From assembly GCF_900091605.1 (NCBI RefSeq), contig NZ_FMCQ01000013.1, positions 1-64,000 of the forward strand: DNA of 64,000 bases, written 5' to 3'. Each line of letters begins with the position of its first letter. Within the stretch, counting starts at the first letter, position 1. A program made the translations under genes and the position numbers. The DNA comes from Micromonospora tulbaghiae (lineage in GTDB: Bacteria; Actinomycetota; Actinomycetes; Mycobacteriales; Micromonosporaceae). The notes beneath the pieces were generated by a model. The model had not been told where the DNA came from and did no database searches. It saw nothing but the letters and a program-made list of their open reading frames with translations. Shown piece by piece: positions 24,128-33,799 of the stretch.

Positions 24128-26368
24128 TCAGGTGGTGGTCACCTCCAGCAGGAGCGCCTGCTCGGGGTGCAGGGCGGGTAGTTGCAGGCCGACCGAGCCC
24201 AGCACCGAACCGCTCACCGTGATGCCGTCGCCGGGCCAGGCCAGCCAGCCCGGCGGGGACAGCTCCAGCAGTGCGGGCTCCGGCACCCCGGCCGGCGGGC
24301 GCACGAGGTAGCGCCGCGCCGCGTCCAGCCCCGGCAGCCGGACCGGACCGGGCACCTGTGCCGCCGAGGTGGTCAGCCGGCTGACCGCGTACACCGCGTG
24401 CGAGCGGTCGCGGGCGACGACGCCGTGGGCCTGCACGGCCGGGTCCGGGTGGTCGACCCGGACCACCCGGCCGGCGTGCAGCAGCGGGCGCAGCCGCTTG
24501 TGCAGCGCCACCCAGGCGGTGAGTTCCGCCCGCTCGGTGGCGTCGATAGCGGTGATGTCCCACTCGATGCCGTGGTGGCCGAACAGCGCGGTGACCGCGC
24601 GGAACCCGAGGTCGTGCACGCGGCGCGTGGTGTGCGAGCGCTCCGGCCCGATGTGCGTGCCGATCAGCTCGGGCGGCAGCAGCAGGCCGGTCCAGCGCTG
24701 GATGGACAGCCGTTCCAGCGCGTCGTTGCAGTCGCTGGCCCAGACCCGGTCGGTGCGGCGCAGAATCTCCAGGTCGACCCGCGCGCCGCCGGAGGAGCAG
24801 CTCTCGATCTCGACGTGCGGGTGCCGGGCGCGCAGCTCGTCCAGCAGCCGGTAGACGGCGAGCGTCTGCGCGTGCACCCCGGGCCTCCCGGCGTGCCCGG
24901 CCTCGGTCAGGTCGCGGTTGTGGTCCCACTTCAGGTACGCGATCCCGTCGTGCTCGCTCAGCACCGCGTCGAGCCGTTCGAGCAGGTACGCGTACGCGTC
25001 CGGGTGGGCCAGGTCGAGCACCTGCTGGTGCCGCCACGGCGGCGGCAGCCGGCCCGGCGCGTGGAGCACCCAGTCGGGGTGCGCGCGGAACAGGTCGGAG
25101 TCGGGGTTGACCATCTCCGGTTCCACCCACAGCCCGAACTGCATGCCGTGCCCGCGTACGTGGTCGATCAGCGGCTGCAACCCGTCCGGCCAGACCTCGC
25201 CGTCGACCCACCAGTCGCCGAGCCCGGCCTGGTCGTGCCGCCGGCCGCGGAACCAGCCGTCGTCGAGCACGAAGCGTTCCACGCCGACCTCGGCGGCCGC
25301 GTCGGCGAGCGCCCGCAGCCGGTCCAAATCGTGGTCGAAGTAGACCGCCTCCCACACGTTCAGCGTCACCGGCCGCGGTGTGCCCGGGTGCGACGGGCGG
25401 CCCCGCAGGTGCGTGTGCAGGGCGTCGCTGAGCCCGTCCAGCCCGTCGGCCGAGTGCGCCGCGTACAGCAGGGGAGTCGCGTACTCCTCGCCCGGCCCCA
25501 GCACGATCTCACCCGGTGCGAGCAGCTCACCGCCGCCGAGCGTGGCCTCGCCGGTCGGGCGGCGTTCGGCGGCCGTGACGTGGTCGCCGCTCCACGCGGT
25601 GTGCACCGCCCACACCTCGCCGTGCCGGAAACCGAACCCGGCAGTGCCCGCGACCAGCAGCAACGTGGCGTCGTGGCCGGTGCGGCCGTGCCGCCCCTCG
25701 CGTACCCACGCGCCCATCGGCCACGGATGCCGCTGCGGCGCGCGCTCCCGGCACCACCGGCCGGTCAGGTCGAGCAGCTCGGTGGCGACCGCCGGCACCG
25801 GCAGCACCGGCGTCAGCTCCCGCACCTCGTACCGGCCGTCGCCGTCGTTGCGCAGCCGGTGCCGCAGCGTGAGCACCCCCGCCGCGTCCAGCGTGATCTC
25901 GACGGTCAGGCTCAACCCCGCGCCCGGGTCCGCCGCCCGCATCGTCACCCGCGCGGCGCCGGCCCCGTCGCGGTTCCGCTCCTCATCGGGTACGCGCACC
26001 GCCTCCCCGCCTTCGGCCACGCCGCCCGGAGCGGGCTTGCCCGCCGCACCGCCGTGCGGGGACGCCGCGTCGCGCACGTCGAGGTCGACCAGGCGGAACG
26101 CGGTGGACCAGTCCCGGCCGTCGCGGTGACCGGCGAGACCGGGCCGCCCGCTCCACCCGGCGCTCGCCTCGGGCAGCAGCGACAGCACCGTCGGCGCGTC
26201 GAAGCTGCTCGGCACCACCGGTGGCACGGTGGCGTCGACGAGCGCGGGCAGATCCCCGGCGGGCAGTGGCCCGAGGTCGGCGCCCCAGTGCACGACCCGG
26301 GGCAGTCCCGGGCCGCGTGCGTCGAGCACCAGGCTGGTCCGCGCGCGGCGCAGGTGGACGATCGTCAT
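24128..26368 (-). CDS. GH36 alpha-galactosidase
   Basis: This 746-aa intracellular alpha-galactosidase has no signal peptide. It comprises an N-terminal beta-sandwich, a TIM barrel with the nucleophile Asp482 in LKWDHNR and the acid/base Asp546 in ASDCNDA, and a C-terminal beta domain. The residues and length match bacterial GH36 (AgaA/MelA type). It removes alpha-1,6-galactose from melibiose, raffinose or galactomanno-oligosaccharides. Its ATG overlaps the stop of the upstream permease gene (ATGA), so it is the last gene of the solute-binding protein/permease operon, which likely imports its substrate. Confidence 0.93.
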   Translation of the reverse strand: MTIVHLRRARTSLVLDARGPGLPRVVHWGADLGPLPAGDLPALVDATVPPVVPSSFDAPTVLSLLPEASAGWSGRPGLAGHRDGRDWSTAFRLVDLDVRDAASPHGGAAGKPAPGGVAEGGEAVRVPDEERNRDGAGAARVTMRAADPGAGLSLTVEITLDAAGVLTLRHRLRNDGDGRYEVRELTPVLPVPAVATELLDLTGRWCRERAPQRHPWPMGAWVREGRHGRTGHDATLLLVAGTAGFGFRHGEVWAVHTAWSGDHVTAAERRPTGEATLGGGELLAPGEIVLGPGEEYATPLLYAAHSADGLDGLSDALHTHLRGRPSHPGTPRPVTLNVWEAVYFDHDLDRLRALADAAAEVGVERFVLDDGWFRGRRHDQAGLGDWWVDGEVWPDGLQPLIDHVRGHGMQFGLWVEPEMVNPDSDLFRAHPDWVLHAPGRLPPPWRHQQVLDLAHPDAYAYLLERLDAVLSEHDGIAYLKWDHNRDLTEAGHAGRPGVHAQTLAVYRLLDELRARHPHVEIESCSSGGARVDLEILRRTDRVWASDCNDALERLSIQRWTGLLLPPELIGTHIGPERSHTTRRVHDLGFRAVTALFGHHGIEWDITAIDATERAELTAWVALHKRLRPLLHAGRVVRVDHPDPAVQAHGVVARDRSHAVYAVSRLTTSAAQVPGPVRLPGLDAARRYLVRPPAGVPEPALLELSPPGWLAWPGDGITVSGSVLGSVGLQLPALHPEQALLLEVTTT

Positions 26369-27246
26369 CCCTTGGAGGCTCCCAGCGTCAGACCCCGGAC
26401 GAACTGCTTCTGGAGCAGGAAGAAGATCACCAGGGTGGGGATCGCGACCAGCACCGAACCGGCCGAGACCAGGTTGTTGTCGGTGAAGAACTCGCCGCGC
26501 AGGTTGTTCAGCGAACTGGTGACGGGGAACTTGTCACCGGTCCGCATGAGCACAGTGGCCCAGAAGAACTCGTTGTAGATCCAGGTCACCTCCAGCGTGG
26601 CCAGCGCGGCCAGCGCGGGCCGGCACAGCGGCAGCGTCACCTGCCAGTACTGCCGCCACACGCTCGCCCCGTCCACCATCGCGGCCTCGTACAGCTCGTG
26701 CGGCAGCGCCTTCATGTAGTTGCTGAGTACGAACACGCAGAAGCCGCACTGGAACGCGACGTTGACCAGGATCAGCCCCCAGTAGCTGTCGTAGAGCAGC
26801 TCCGAGTCGCTCATCCAGGCCGGCAGCGGGATCTCGGTGAACATCCGGAACAGCGGGATGAGCAGCGCCTGCTGCGGCAGCAGGTTCGCGGCGGTGAACA
26901 GGCCGAGCAGCGCGATGTTGAGCTTCCAGCTGAACCGGGCGATCACGAACGCCACGCAGGAGGCGAGGAACAGCGTCAGCAGCACCGCCGGGACGGTGAT
27001 GTAGGCCGAGTTGAGGAAGTGCTTGCCGAACTCGGCGGTACGCCAGGCGGTGACGTAGTTGTCGATCGTCCAGCCGCCGAGCGACACGTAGCCGTTGGCG
27101 GCCGTGTACTCGTAGGAGCGGAACGAGGTGAGCACCGCCCAGAGGATGGGGAACAGCCAGCCCACTGCGACCGTACCCAGGAAGAGGTGCAGGACGACCC
27201 GGGCGGGCCGCACGGGTCGGCGGCGGCCGGCGGAGACGGCGGTCAT
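26365..27246 (-). CDS. Sugar ABC transporter permease (MalG-like)
   Basis: This 293-aa inner-membrane permease has six transmembrane segments and the EAA loop (EAAMVDGASVWRQYWQVTLP) that contacts the ATPase. It belongs to the carbohydrate uptake (CUT1) family. It pairs with the permease encoded just upstream; starts and stops overlap by 4 bp on both sides (27243-27246 and 26365-26368). No ATPase gene is in the locus, so a shared MsiK-type ATPase encoded elsewhere is expected, as is usual in actinobacteria. Confidence 0.92.
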   Translation of the reverse strand: MTAVSAGRRRPVRPARVVLHLFLGTVAVGWLFPILWAVLTSFRSYEYTAANGYVSLGGWTIDNYVTAWRTAEFGKHFLNSAYITVPAVLLTLFLASCVAFVIARFSWKLNIALLGLFTAANLLPQQALLIPLFRMFTEIPLPAWMSDSELLYDSYWGLILVNVAFQCGFCVFVLSNYMKALPHELYEAAMVDGASVWRQYWQVTLPLCRPALAALATLEVTWIYNEFFWATVLMRTGDKFPVTSSLNNLRGEFFTDNNLVSAGSVLVAIPTLVIFFLLQKQFVRGLTLGASKG

Positions 27247-28199
27247 CGCTTGTCCTCCCGCATCACGGTCCAGAGGTAGATGGTGATGAAGACCAGCGAC
27301 ACGGCCAGCATGATCGTCGCCAGCGCGGAGCCGAACCCGATCCGGCTGGCCTCGCCCACCACGTTCTGGGTGACCAGCGCGGAGATCAGCTCCAGCCCGT
27401 TGCGGCCCTTGTTGATGACCCAGACCAGGTCGAACGCGCGCAGCGACTCGATCACCGTCACCACCAGCACGATGATGTTGATCGGGCGCATCACCGGGAA
27501 GACGACCCGGAAGAACGTGCTGGTCTCCGACGATCCGTCCACAGCTGCGGCTTCCCGCAGCGACGGGTCGACGCCCTTGAGGCCGGCCAGGTAGAGCAGC
27601 ATGATGTAGCCGACGTGCCGCCAGCCGGCCGCCACCAGCACGGCCCAGATGTTGACGTTCGGGTCGCCGTACCAGTCGGTCTCGCCGCCGAACACGCCGT
27701 TGAGCAGGCCCTGGTCGCGGCTGTAGATGAGCTGCCAGATGAAGCCGATGAGCGCCAGCGACAGCACCACCGGCAGGTAGAGCGCGGTCTGGTAGAACCG
27801 GCTGCCGCGCAGTTCCTTGTCGAGCAGCACGGCGAGGAACATGCCGATCGGGGTGGCCACCACGAACAGCGCGGCCAGCCAGAGCAGGTTGTTCTGCACG
27901 GCGGGGACGAACGGCGGGTAGATGTTCACCACGTCGTCGTAGTTCTTGGCCCCGACCCACTCGATCTCGCTGATCGGGCCGATGCCGTCCCAGTTCGTGC
28001 CGGACAGCAGCACCGTCGCCACCGCGGGCAGCCAGACCAGCCCGGTGACGAGCAACAGGGGTACCAGCACCATCAGCGTGACCACCACGCGGTCGGTGCG
28101 GGACAGGAGCCGTAGCCGGCGGCCGCGACCACCGTTCGTGGTGGTCGCGGCCGGCGGCGGCACGGCGCGATCCGCTTGGATCAGGGGCAGGTCGGACAT
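27243..28199 (-). CDS. Sugar ABC transporter permease (MalF-like)
   Basis: This 318-aa CUT1 permease has a cytoplasmic N-terminus of about 35 residues, six transmembrane segments and the EAA loop (REAAAVDGSSETSTFFRVVFP). It forms the heterodimeric channel with the downstream MalG-like partner. It lies 22 bp downstream of the solute-binding protein gene and clearly belongs to the same operon. Confidence 0.92.
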   Translation of the reverse strand: MSDLPLIQADRAVPPPAATTTNGGRGRRLRLLSRTDRVVVTLMVLVPLLLVTGLVWLPAVATVLLSGTNWDGIGPISEIEWVGAKNYDDVVNIYPPFVPAVQNNLLWLAALFVVATPIGMFLAVLLDKELRGSRFYQTALYLPVVLSLALIGFIWQLIYSRDQGLLNGVFGGETDWYGDPNVNIWAVLVAAGWRHVGYIMLLYLAGLKGVDPSLREAAAVDGSSETSTFFRVVFPVMRPINIIVLVVTVIESLRAFDLVWVINKGRNGLELISALVTQNVVGEASRIGFGSALATIMLAVSLVFITIYLWTVMREDKR

Positions 28200-28221
28200 G
28201 ATGTCCTTCCCCCTTCCGCCG

Positions 28222-29553
28222 TCAGCTGGTGAAGATCGACTTCTTCTGGTTCTCGACGCTCGTGAGCAGCCCGCTGATGTCCTTCGGATCCTTGATGAAC
28301 TGCTGCAACGCCGGGATCATCACGGTGGAGGCGAAGTCCGGCCGGGTGTCCCGGTCGAGGAACTGGGCGATCTCGGTGGCGGAGCCGACCAGCTCGGCGG
28401 CCTTCTTCTGCAGCGCGGTGTAGGCGCCGGTGTCCGCGCCGCTGTTGGCGACGAGCGTGCTCGGGTCGTTCTTGACGGTGATGTCCGCCGCCTCCTTCGA
28501 GCCCAGGTACGTCAGCAGCTTCTGCGCCGCGTCCTTGGACTTCGGCTTGCGGGCCATCATGTAGCCGTCGATCGGGGCGTCCAGCGCCTTCGCGCCGATC
28601 GTGGAGTCGACCTCGGGGAACGTGAAGAAGTCCAGGTCCTCCAGGTCCGCGCCGCTGAACTGCTGGCCGACGAACAGGCCGAGCAGGTACATGCCGCTCT
28701 TCTTCTGCTGCAACGACTGGGCGGCCTCCTGCCAGGTGCGGCCGAGCGAGTCCGGCTGGTGCAGGGGGAGCAGCCCGGCCCAGGTGTCGAAGACCTTCTT
28801 CACCTTGTCGGAGGTCCACGCCTCCTTGCCGGCCATCAGGTCGATGTGGAACTGGTAGCCGTTGATCCGCAGGTTGAGGATGTCGAACGTGCCCATCGCC
28901 GGCCAGCCGTCCTTGTCGGCGAACGCGATCGGGTTCAGCCCGTCCTTCTTCATCTGCGCGCCGAGCGTGTTCAGGTCGTCGAGCGTCTTGGGCACCTCGT
29001 AGCCGCGCTGCTGCCACACCGACTTGCGGTAGAAGACCGCCCACGGGTAGTACGACGCGGGCACGAAGTACTGCTTGCCGTCGTCGCCGGTGGACGCCTT
29101 CTTGAACGCGTCGGAGTAGCCGTCGAGCTTGCCCCACACGTCGCTGAGGTCGCCGGCCAGGCCCTTGGCGGCGAAGAACCGCATCCGGTAGCCGGCGAAC
29201 CAGGTGAACACGTCGTCCGGCTTGCCCTGCAGGTAGTTGTTGATGTTCTCCTGGAACGTGTTGTGGTCGACCGTGTTGATGTCGACCGTCACGCCGGAGG
29301 ACGTCTTGAAGCCGTCCATCACCTTCGCGACGACGTCCTTGGGCTTCGGGTCCGACTGGTTCGAGCCGAGCGAGACGTTCTTGGCGTCGCCGCCGGATCC
29401 GGAGTCGGAGTCGCCGCAGCCGGCGAGCAGACCGGTGCCGAGCAGCGCCCCCGCGCCGGACGCGCCGGCGAGCAGCGAGCGCCGGTTCAGGCCGGCGACG
29501 GACGGGGGTACGAGCCGGGCGAGGTATTCGGCTTGCGAGCGGGGACGGGACAT
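28222..29553 (-). CDS. Sugar-binding lipoprotein of ABC importer
   Basis: This 443-aa extracellular solute-binding protein (family 1) is predicted to be anchored as a lipoprotein. The N-terminus carries a twin-arginine-like NRRSLLAG followed by a hydrophobic stretch and the lipobox LLAGC, so Tat export with lipidation at that Cys is likely. It delivers an oligosaccharide, probably alpha- or beta-galactosidic given the flanking enzymes, to the two permeases. The ATG at 29553 follows GGAGGCACC. Upstream in-frame codons would add a tail without signal features and are rejected. Confidence 0.9.
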   Translation of the reverse strand: MSRPRSQAEYLARLVPPSVAGLNRRSLLAGASGAGALLGTGLLAGCGDSDSGSGGDAKNVSLGSNQSDPKPKDVVAKVMDGFKTSSGVTVDINTVDHNTFQENINNYLQGKPDDVFTWFAGYRMRFFAAKGLAGDLSDVWGKLDGYSDAFKKASTGDDGKQYFVPASYYPWAVFYRKSVWQQRGYEVPKTLDDLNTLGAQMKKDGLNPIAFADKDGWPAMGTFDILNLRINGYQFHIDLMAGKEAWTSDKVKKVFDTWAGLLPLHQPDSLGRTWQEAAQSLQQKKSGMYLLGLFVGQQFSGADLEDLDFFTFPEVDSTIGAKALDAPIDGYMMARKPKSKDAAQKLLTYLGSKEAADITVKNDPSTLVANSGADTGAYTALQKKAAELVGSATEIAQFLDRDTRPDFASTVMIPALQQFIKDPKDISGLLTSVENQKKSIFTS

Positions 29554-29766
29554 GGTGCCTCCTGCGTGGAAGAGGTGCGCTGCGCTCATGGACCGTGATC
29601 GGTGGCGGGGAGCGGTGTTCGTGTCGGCCGTGGCAGATCCACCGAGAATCCACACGTCCGAACAGAAACAGCCGGTGGCGCTTGAAGCTACCCCTTGGCG
29701 CGGCGCTGTCAAGAGGGCAAAAAGGCGACGCCTGTGGCGGTGAGGCAGGGCAAAGAGCCGGTAAAC

Positions 29767-29801
29767 GTTGGAACGTCAGTCGATGTTGGAAAGTGTTGAC
29801 T
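29767..29801. promoter_or_regulatory. Direct-repeat operator, DeoR-type candidate
   Basis: GTTGGAA occurs at 29767-29773 and 29785-29791 (18-bp period), followed by GTGTTGACTT. A TTGACT at 29796-29801 could be the -35 of the GH42 gene. Direct repeats of this kind, in the divergent gap between the importer operon and the GH42-deoR operon, fit a DeoR-family repressor acting on both. Confidence 0.45.
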
Positions 29802-29832
29802 TGGGTGCTGTTCGGGGGCAACCTCTGCTGTC

Positions 29833-31842
29833 ATGCGGAACTGGCACGGCGAGGGCATCTGGTACGGCGCGGACTACAACCCGGAGCAGTGGCCCGAGCA
29901 GACGTGGGCCGAGGACGTCGAACTCATGCGACGGGCCGGGGTCAACCTGGTCTCGGTCGGCATCTTCTCCTGGGCCCTGCTGGAGCCCACCCCCGGGCGG
30001 TACGTCTTCGACTGGCTGGACCGGGCGATCGACCTGCTGCACGACGGCGGCATCAGCGTCGACCTGGCCACCGCCACGGCCAGCCCGCCACCATGGCTGG
30101 CGCACCGGCACCCGGAGACGCTGCCCCGCCGGGCCGACGGCACGGTGCTCTGGCCCGGCGGCCGGCAGGCGTACTGCCCCAGCTCGCCGGTGTTCCGGGA
30201 CCACTCGCTCGCCCTGGTCGAGGCCGTCGCCCGCCGGTACGCGCGCCACGCCGCTGTGGTGCTCTGGCACGTCTCCAACGAACTCGGCTGCCACAACGTG
30301 CACTGCTACTGCGACGTCAGCGCCGAGGCGTTCCGCCGCTGGCTGCGCGAGCGCTACGGCGACCTGGACTCGCTCAACGCGGCCTGGGGCACCGCGTTCT
30401 GGAGCCAGCGCTACCACGACTGGGCGGAGATCAACCCGCCGCGTACCGCCCCGACGTTCGCCAACCCGACCCAGCAGCTGGACTTCCTGCGGTTCTCCTC
30501 CGACGAGCAGCGCGCCCAGCTCCGCGCCGAGCGGGAGCTGCTGAACCGGCTCGTCCCGCAGCCGGTCACCACGAACTTCATGATCGGCACCGGCATCAAG
30601 TACCTGGACTACCACTCGTGGGCCTCCGACGTGGACGTGGTCGCCAACGACCACTACCTCACCGCCGCCGACCCGCAGCCGCAGGTCAACCTCGCCCTCG
30701 CGGCCGACCACACCCGGGGCGTCGCCGGTGGTGCGCCGTGGCTGCTGATGGAGCACTCCACCAGCGCGGTCAACTGGCAGCCCCGCAACGTGGCCAAGAC
30801 GCCCGGCCAGATGCGCCGCAACAGCCTCGCCCACGTCGCGCGCGGCGCCGACGGGGTGCTGTTCTTCCAGTGGCGGGCCTCCCGGGCCGGCGCGGAGAAG
30901 TTCCACTCCGCGCTGGTGCCGCACGCCGGGCCGGACACCAAGGTGTTCCGCGAGGTCTGCCGGCTCGGCGCCGACCTGCGCGCGCTCGCGGAGGTACGCG
31001 GCAGCCGCGTCGACGCCGACGTGGCGATCCTGTTCGACTACGAGGCGTGGTGGGGCGCCGAACTCGACTCCCACCCGAGCGTCGACGTCACGTACACCGA
31101 CCGGCTGTCCGCGCTGCACGCCGCGCTGTGGCGAGCCGGGATCACCGCCGACGTGGTGCACCCGTCGGCCGACCTGTCCCGCTACCGGCTCGTCCTCGCG
31201 CCCACGCTCTATCTCGTCCGCGACGCCGACGCCGACGCGCTGCGCCGGTTCGTGGAGGCCGGCGGCACGGCCGTGGTCACCTACTTCAGCGGCATCGTCG
31301 ACGAGCACGACCACATCCGGCTCGGCGGCTACCCCGGCGCGTTCCGCGACCTGCTCGGCGTACGCGTCGAGGAGTTCTTCCCGCTGCGCGACGGTGAGAC
31401 GGTAAGCCTCGACGACGGCGCCCGCGCCGACGTGTGGACCGAGTGGCTGCACGCCGAGGGCGCCGAGGTGCTGGCCGCGTATACCGACGGGCCGCTGCCC
31501 GGCGTGCCGGCGCTGACCCGCAACGCCGTCGGCGCGGGCGCCGCCTGGTACGTCGGCACCCGGCTCGACGACGACGCCACCGACCGGCTGGTGGCCCGGC
31601 TGCTCGCCGAGACCGGCGTGCGCCCGCCGGTGAGCGCGCCGGCCGGGGTGGAGGTGGTCCGCCGCCGCTCGGCGGACCGGAGCTGGCTGTTCGTGGTCAA
31701 CCACACCACCGAGCCGGCCCGGCTGGCGGTCAGCGGCGTCGAGTTGCTCGGCGGCGCCCGCTGCGACGGCGAGCTGGAGGTGCCGGCGGGTGAGGTGGCG
31801 GTGGTCCGCGAGGAACCCGCGCCGGTGCCCGCGACCGCCTGA
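29833..31842 (+). CDS. GH42 beta-galactosidase
   Basis: This 669-aa cytoplasmic beta-galactosidase is of family GH42. The acid/base Glu150 lies in SNELG and the nucleophile Glu307 in LMEHS. Cys residues in YCPSSP and CHNVHCYC match the zinc-binding cluster seen in many GH42 enzymes. The three-domain layout (TIM barrel, trimerisation domain, beta-sandwich) fits the length. It probably hydrolyses imported galacto-oligosaccharides. It is divergent from the importer operon and 34 bp upstream of a deoR-type gene in its own operon. Confidence 0.93.
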   Translation: MRNWHGEGIWYGADYNPEQWPEQTWAEDVELMRRAGVNLVSVGIFSWALLEPTPGRYVFDWLDRAIDLLHDGGISVDLATATASPPPWLAHRHPETLPRRADGTVLWPGGRQAYCPSSPVFRDHSLALVEAVARRYARHAAVVLWHVSNELGCHNVHCYCDVSAEAFRRWLRERYGDLDSLNAAWGTAFWSQRYHDWAEINPPRTAPTFANPTQQLDFLRFSSDEQRAQLRAERELLNRLVPQPVTTNFMIGTGIKYLDYHSWASDVDVVANDHYLTAADPQPQVNLALAADHTRGVAGGAPWLLMEHSTSAVNWQPRNVAKTPGQMRRNSLAHVARGADGVLFFQWRASRAGAEKFHSALVPHAGPDTKVFREVCRLGADLRALAEVRGSRVDADVAILFDYEAWWGAELDSHPSVDVTYTDRLSALHAALWRAGITADVVHPSADLSRYRLVLAPTLYLVRDADADALRRFVEAGGTAVVTYFSGIVDEHDHIRLGGYPGAFRDLLGVRVEEFFPLRDGETVSLDDGARADVWTEWLHAEGAEVLAAYTDGPLPGVPALTRNAVGAGAAWYVGTRLDDDATDRLVARLLAETGVRPPVSAPAGVEVVRRRSADRSWLFVVNHTTEPARLAVSGVELLGGARCDGELEVPAGEVAVVREEPAPVPATA

Positions 31843-31876
31843 CCGGTACGTTGCCGTTCGCGCCGAGGAGGTTCCC

Positions 31877-32653
31877 ATGCTCGCCCAGCAACGGCAGAGC
31901 GCCATCCTGGAGTTGATCCGCCAGCGCGGCGGCGTCCGGGTCAGTCACCTGGTCAGCCGCTTCGGGGTGTCCGACATGACGATCCGCCGCGACCTGGAGG
32001 TGCTGGCCGACCGCGGCCTCATCGACAAGGTGCACGGCGGCGCGACGCTGGCCGGTCCCGGCTCCACCGAGGAGCCCGGTTTCGCCGCCAAGTCGGTCCG
32101 CCAGCAGGCCGAGAAACGCGCCATCGTGGAGCGCGCCGCCGGCCTGGTCGAGCCGGGGATGGCCGTCGCGCTCTCCGCCGGCACCACCACCGCCGCGCTG
32201 GCCGCCCGGCTGGCCGAGGTACGCGAGCTCACGGTGGTCACCAACTCGATCCCGGTGGCCGACGCGCTCTACCAGAACCCCCGCGCCGACCAGACGGTGG
32301 TGCTGACCGGTGGCATCCGTACCCCGTCCGACGCGCTGACCGGCCCGGTCGCCGAGGCGGCCATCGCCGCGCTCAACGTCGACCTGCTCTTCCTCGGCGT
32401 GCACGGGATGAGTCCGCGTACCGGCTTCACCACGCCCAACCTGCTGGAGGCGGCGGTGAACCGGCGGCTGATCGGCTCCGCCCGGCGGCTCGTGGTGCTC
32501 GCCGACCACACCAAGTGGGAGACCATCGGCATCGCCACCATCGCCCCGCTGGAGGAGGCCGACGTGCTGATCACCGACGCGGGCCTGTCCCCGGAGGCCC
32601 GCCGGCAGCTCGGCGAGCAGGTCGGCGAGCTGACGGTGGTACGAGCGGACTGA
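31877..32653 (+). CDS. DeoR-family sugar operon regulator
   Basis: This 258-aa regulator has an N-terminal winged helix with the DeoR signature (VSHLVSRFGVSDMTIRRDLE) and a C-terminal DeoRC sensor domain with SAGTTT and GGIR sugar-phosphate-binding loops. It likely represses the flanking galactoside operons until a phosphorylated sugar binds. The candidate operator is at 29767-29801. The ATG at 31877 follows GAGGAGG; an upstream in-frame extension would overlap the GH42 gene and is rejected. Confidence 0.9.
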   Translation: MLAQQRQSAILELIRQRGGVRVSHLVSRFGVSDMTIRRDLEVLADRGLIDKVHGGATLAGPGSTEEPGFAAKSVRQQAEKRAIVERAAGLVEPGMAVALSAGTTTAALAARLAEVRELTVVTNSIPVADALYQNPRADQTVVLTGGIRTPSDALTGPVAEAAIAALNVDLLFLGVHGMSPRTGFTTPNLLEAAVNRRLIGSARRLVVLADHTKWETIGIATIAPLEEADVLITDAGLSPEARRQLGEQVGELTVVRAD

Positions 32654-32756
32654 GACCCCGGCGTGCCTCACAGACACTTCTCAGCCCCGCCGTCTAGGGT
32701 GCCCTGACGAAGCGCCCGGCGGTCCATGTCGGAGCGCCGTTCAGCGGGAGTGACCG

Positions 32757-33734
32757 ATGGTCTTCAAGAAGATGTTGAGCGCGTTCGGCGTGGGTGGCCC
32801 GAGCGTCGACACGGTGCTCACCAACCCGAACACCCGACCCGGACTGGCCCTGGACGGTCACGTCAACCTGGTCGGCGGCGACAGCCCGGCACGGATCGAG
32901 CACATCAGCCTCGGCCTGGTCACCCGCGTCGAGATCGAAAGCGGCGACCACGACTACGCGGGCGTCATGGAGTTCCACCGGATGCCGGTCAGCGGCGCCT
33001 TCGAACTGGCCCCGAAGCAGCAGCTGTCCATCCCGTTCCAGATGCCGGTGCCGTGGGAGACCCCGATCACCGACGTGTACGGCCAGCGCCTGCGCGGCAT
33101 GACGATGGGCCTGCGTACCGAGCTTGCGGTGGCCCGCGCGGTCGACAAGTCGGACCTGGACCAGGTGTCGGTGCACCCGCTGCCGGTCCACGAGCGGATC
33201 CTGGAGGCGTTCCAGGCGCTCGGCTTCCGGTTCAAGCACGCTGACCTGGAGCGGGGGCACATCTACGGCGTGCCGCAGACGCTGCCCTTCTACCAGGAGA
33301 TCGAGTTCTTCGCCGCGCCGCAGTACGCGCAGACGGTCACCGAGGTCGAGCTGACGTTCGTGACCAGCCAGCAGGGCGTCGAGGTGATCCTGGAGTGCGA
33401 CAAGCGCGGCGGCTTCCTCAGCGCCGGGCACGACGTCATCGGGCGGTACTCGGTCCCGCACACCGACGCCGCCCGTACCGACTGGGTGCAGGTCGTCGAC
33501 GGCTGGCTGCGGGAGACCACCGGCCGTTACGGCAGCCTGCGGGCACAGGGCTTCGGCATGCCGCACGGCGGCCACGGCTACCCGGGCCACCACGGCCACG
33601 GGCGGCGCGGCCCGGGCATGGGCGGCGTGGTCGCGGGCGCCGCGCTCGGCGTCGCCGGCGGCCTGGTTGCCGGTGAGATGCTCGAGGGCGCCTTCGACGG
33701 CGGCGACGACTTCGGGGACTTCGGCGAGGAGTGA
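32757..33734 (+). CDS. Spo0M-type sporulation protein
   Basis: This 325-aa protein of the Spo0M (SpoOM) family has an arrestin-like double beta-sandwich (about 1-250), starting FKKMLSAFGVGGPSVDT as in Bacillus Spo0M. A His/Gly-rich segment (about 265-285) and a glycine/alanine-rich hydrophobic tail (about 287-310) ending in an acidic stretch follow; the tail is an addition to the core. In Bacillus Spo0M influences sporulation control. Here it could relate to spore formation or polar protein assembly. It stands as a single gene with its own terminator at 33745-33776. Confidence 0.85.
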   Translation: MVFKKMLSAFGVGGPSVDTVLTNPNTRPGLALDGHVNLVGGDSPARIEHISLGLVTRVEIESGDHDYAGVMEFHRMPVSGAFELAPKQQLSIPFQMPVPWETPITDVYGQRLRGMTMGLRTELAVARAVDKSDLDQVSVHPLPVHERILEAFQALGFRFKHADLERGHIYGVPQTLPFYQEIEFFAAPQYAQTVTEVELTFVTSQQGVEVILECDKRGGFLSAGHDVIGRYSVPHTDAARTDWVQVVDGWLRETTGRYGSLRAQGFGMPHGGHGYPGHHGHGRRGPGMGGVVAGAALGVAGGLVAGEMLEGAFDGGDDFGDFGEE

Positions 33735-33744
33735 GCACACGCGA

Positions 33745-33776
33745 CGACGCCCCCGGGACGGATCCCGGGGGCGTCG
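33745..33776. terminator. Strong hairpin terminator
   Basis: Perfect 14-bp stem (33745-33758 with 33763-33776), 4-nt loop, 10 bp after the Spo0M gene and 23 bp before the end of the convergent membrane protein gene. It can serve both. Confidence 0.8.
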
Positions 33777-33799
33777 CCGTACGCGTGACTCGGCGCGCG

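Noticed and set aside
22650..32653. Secondary-metabolite gene cluster
   Set aside because: No synthase, adenylation, terpene or RiPP-type gene is visible; the content is carbohydrate uptake and hydrolysis.
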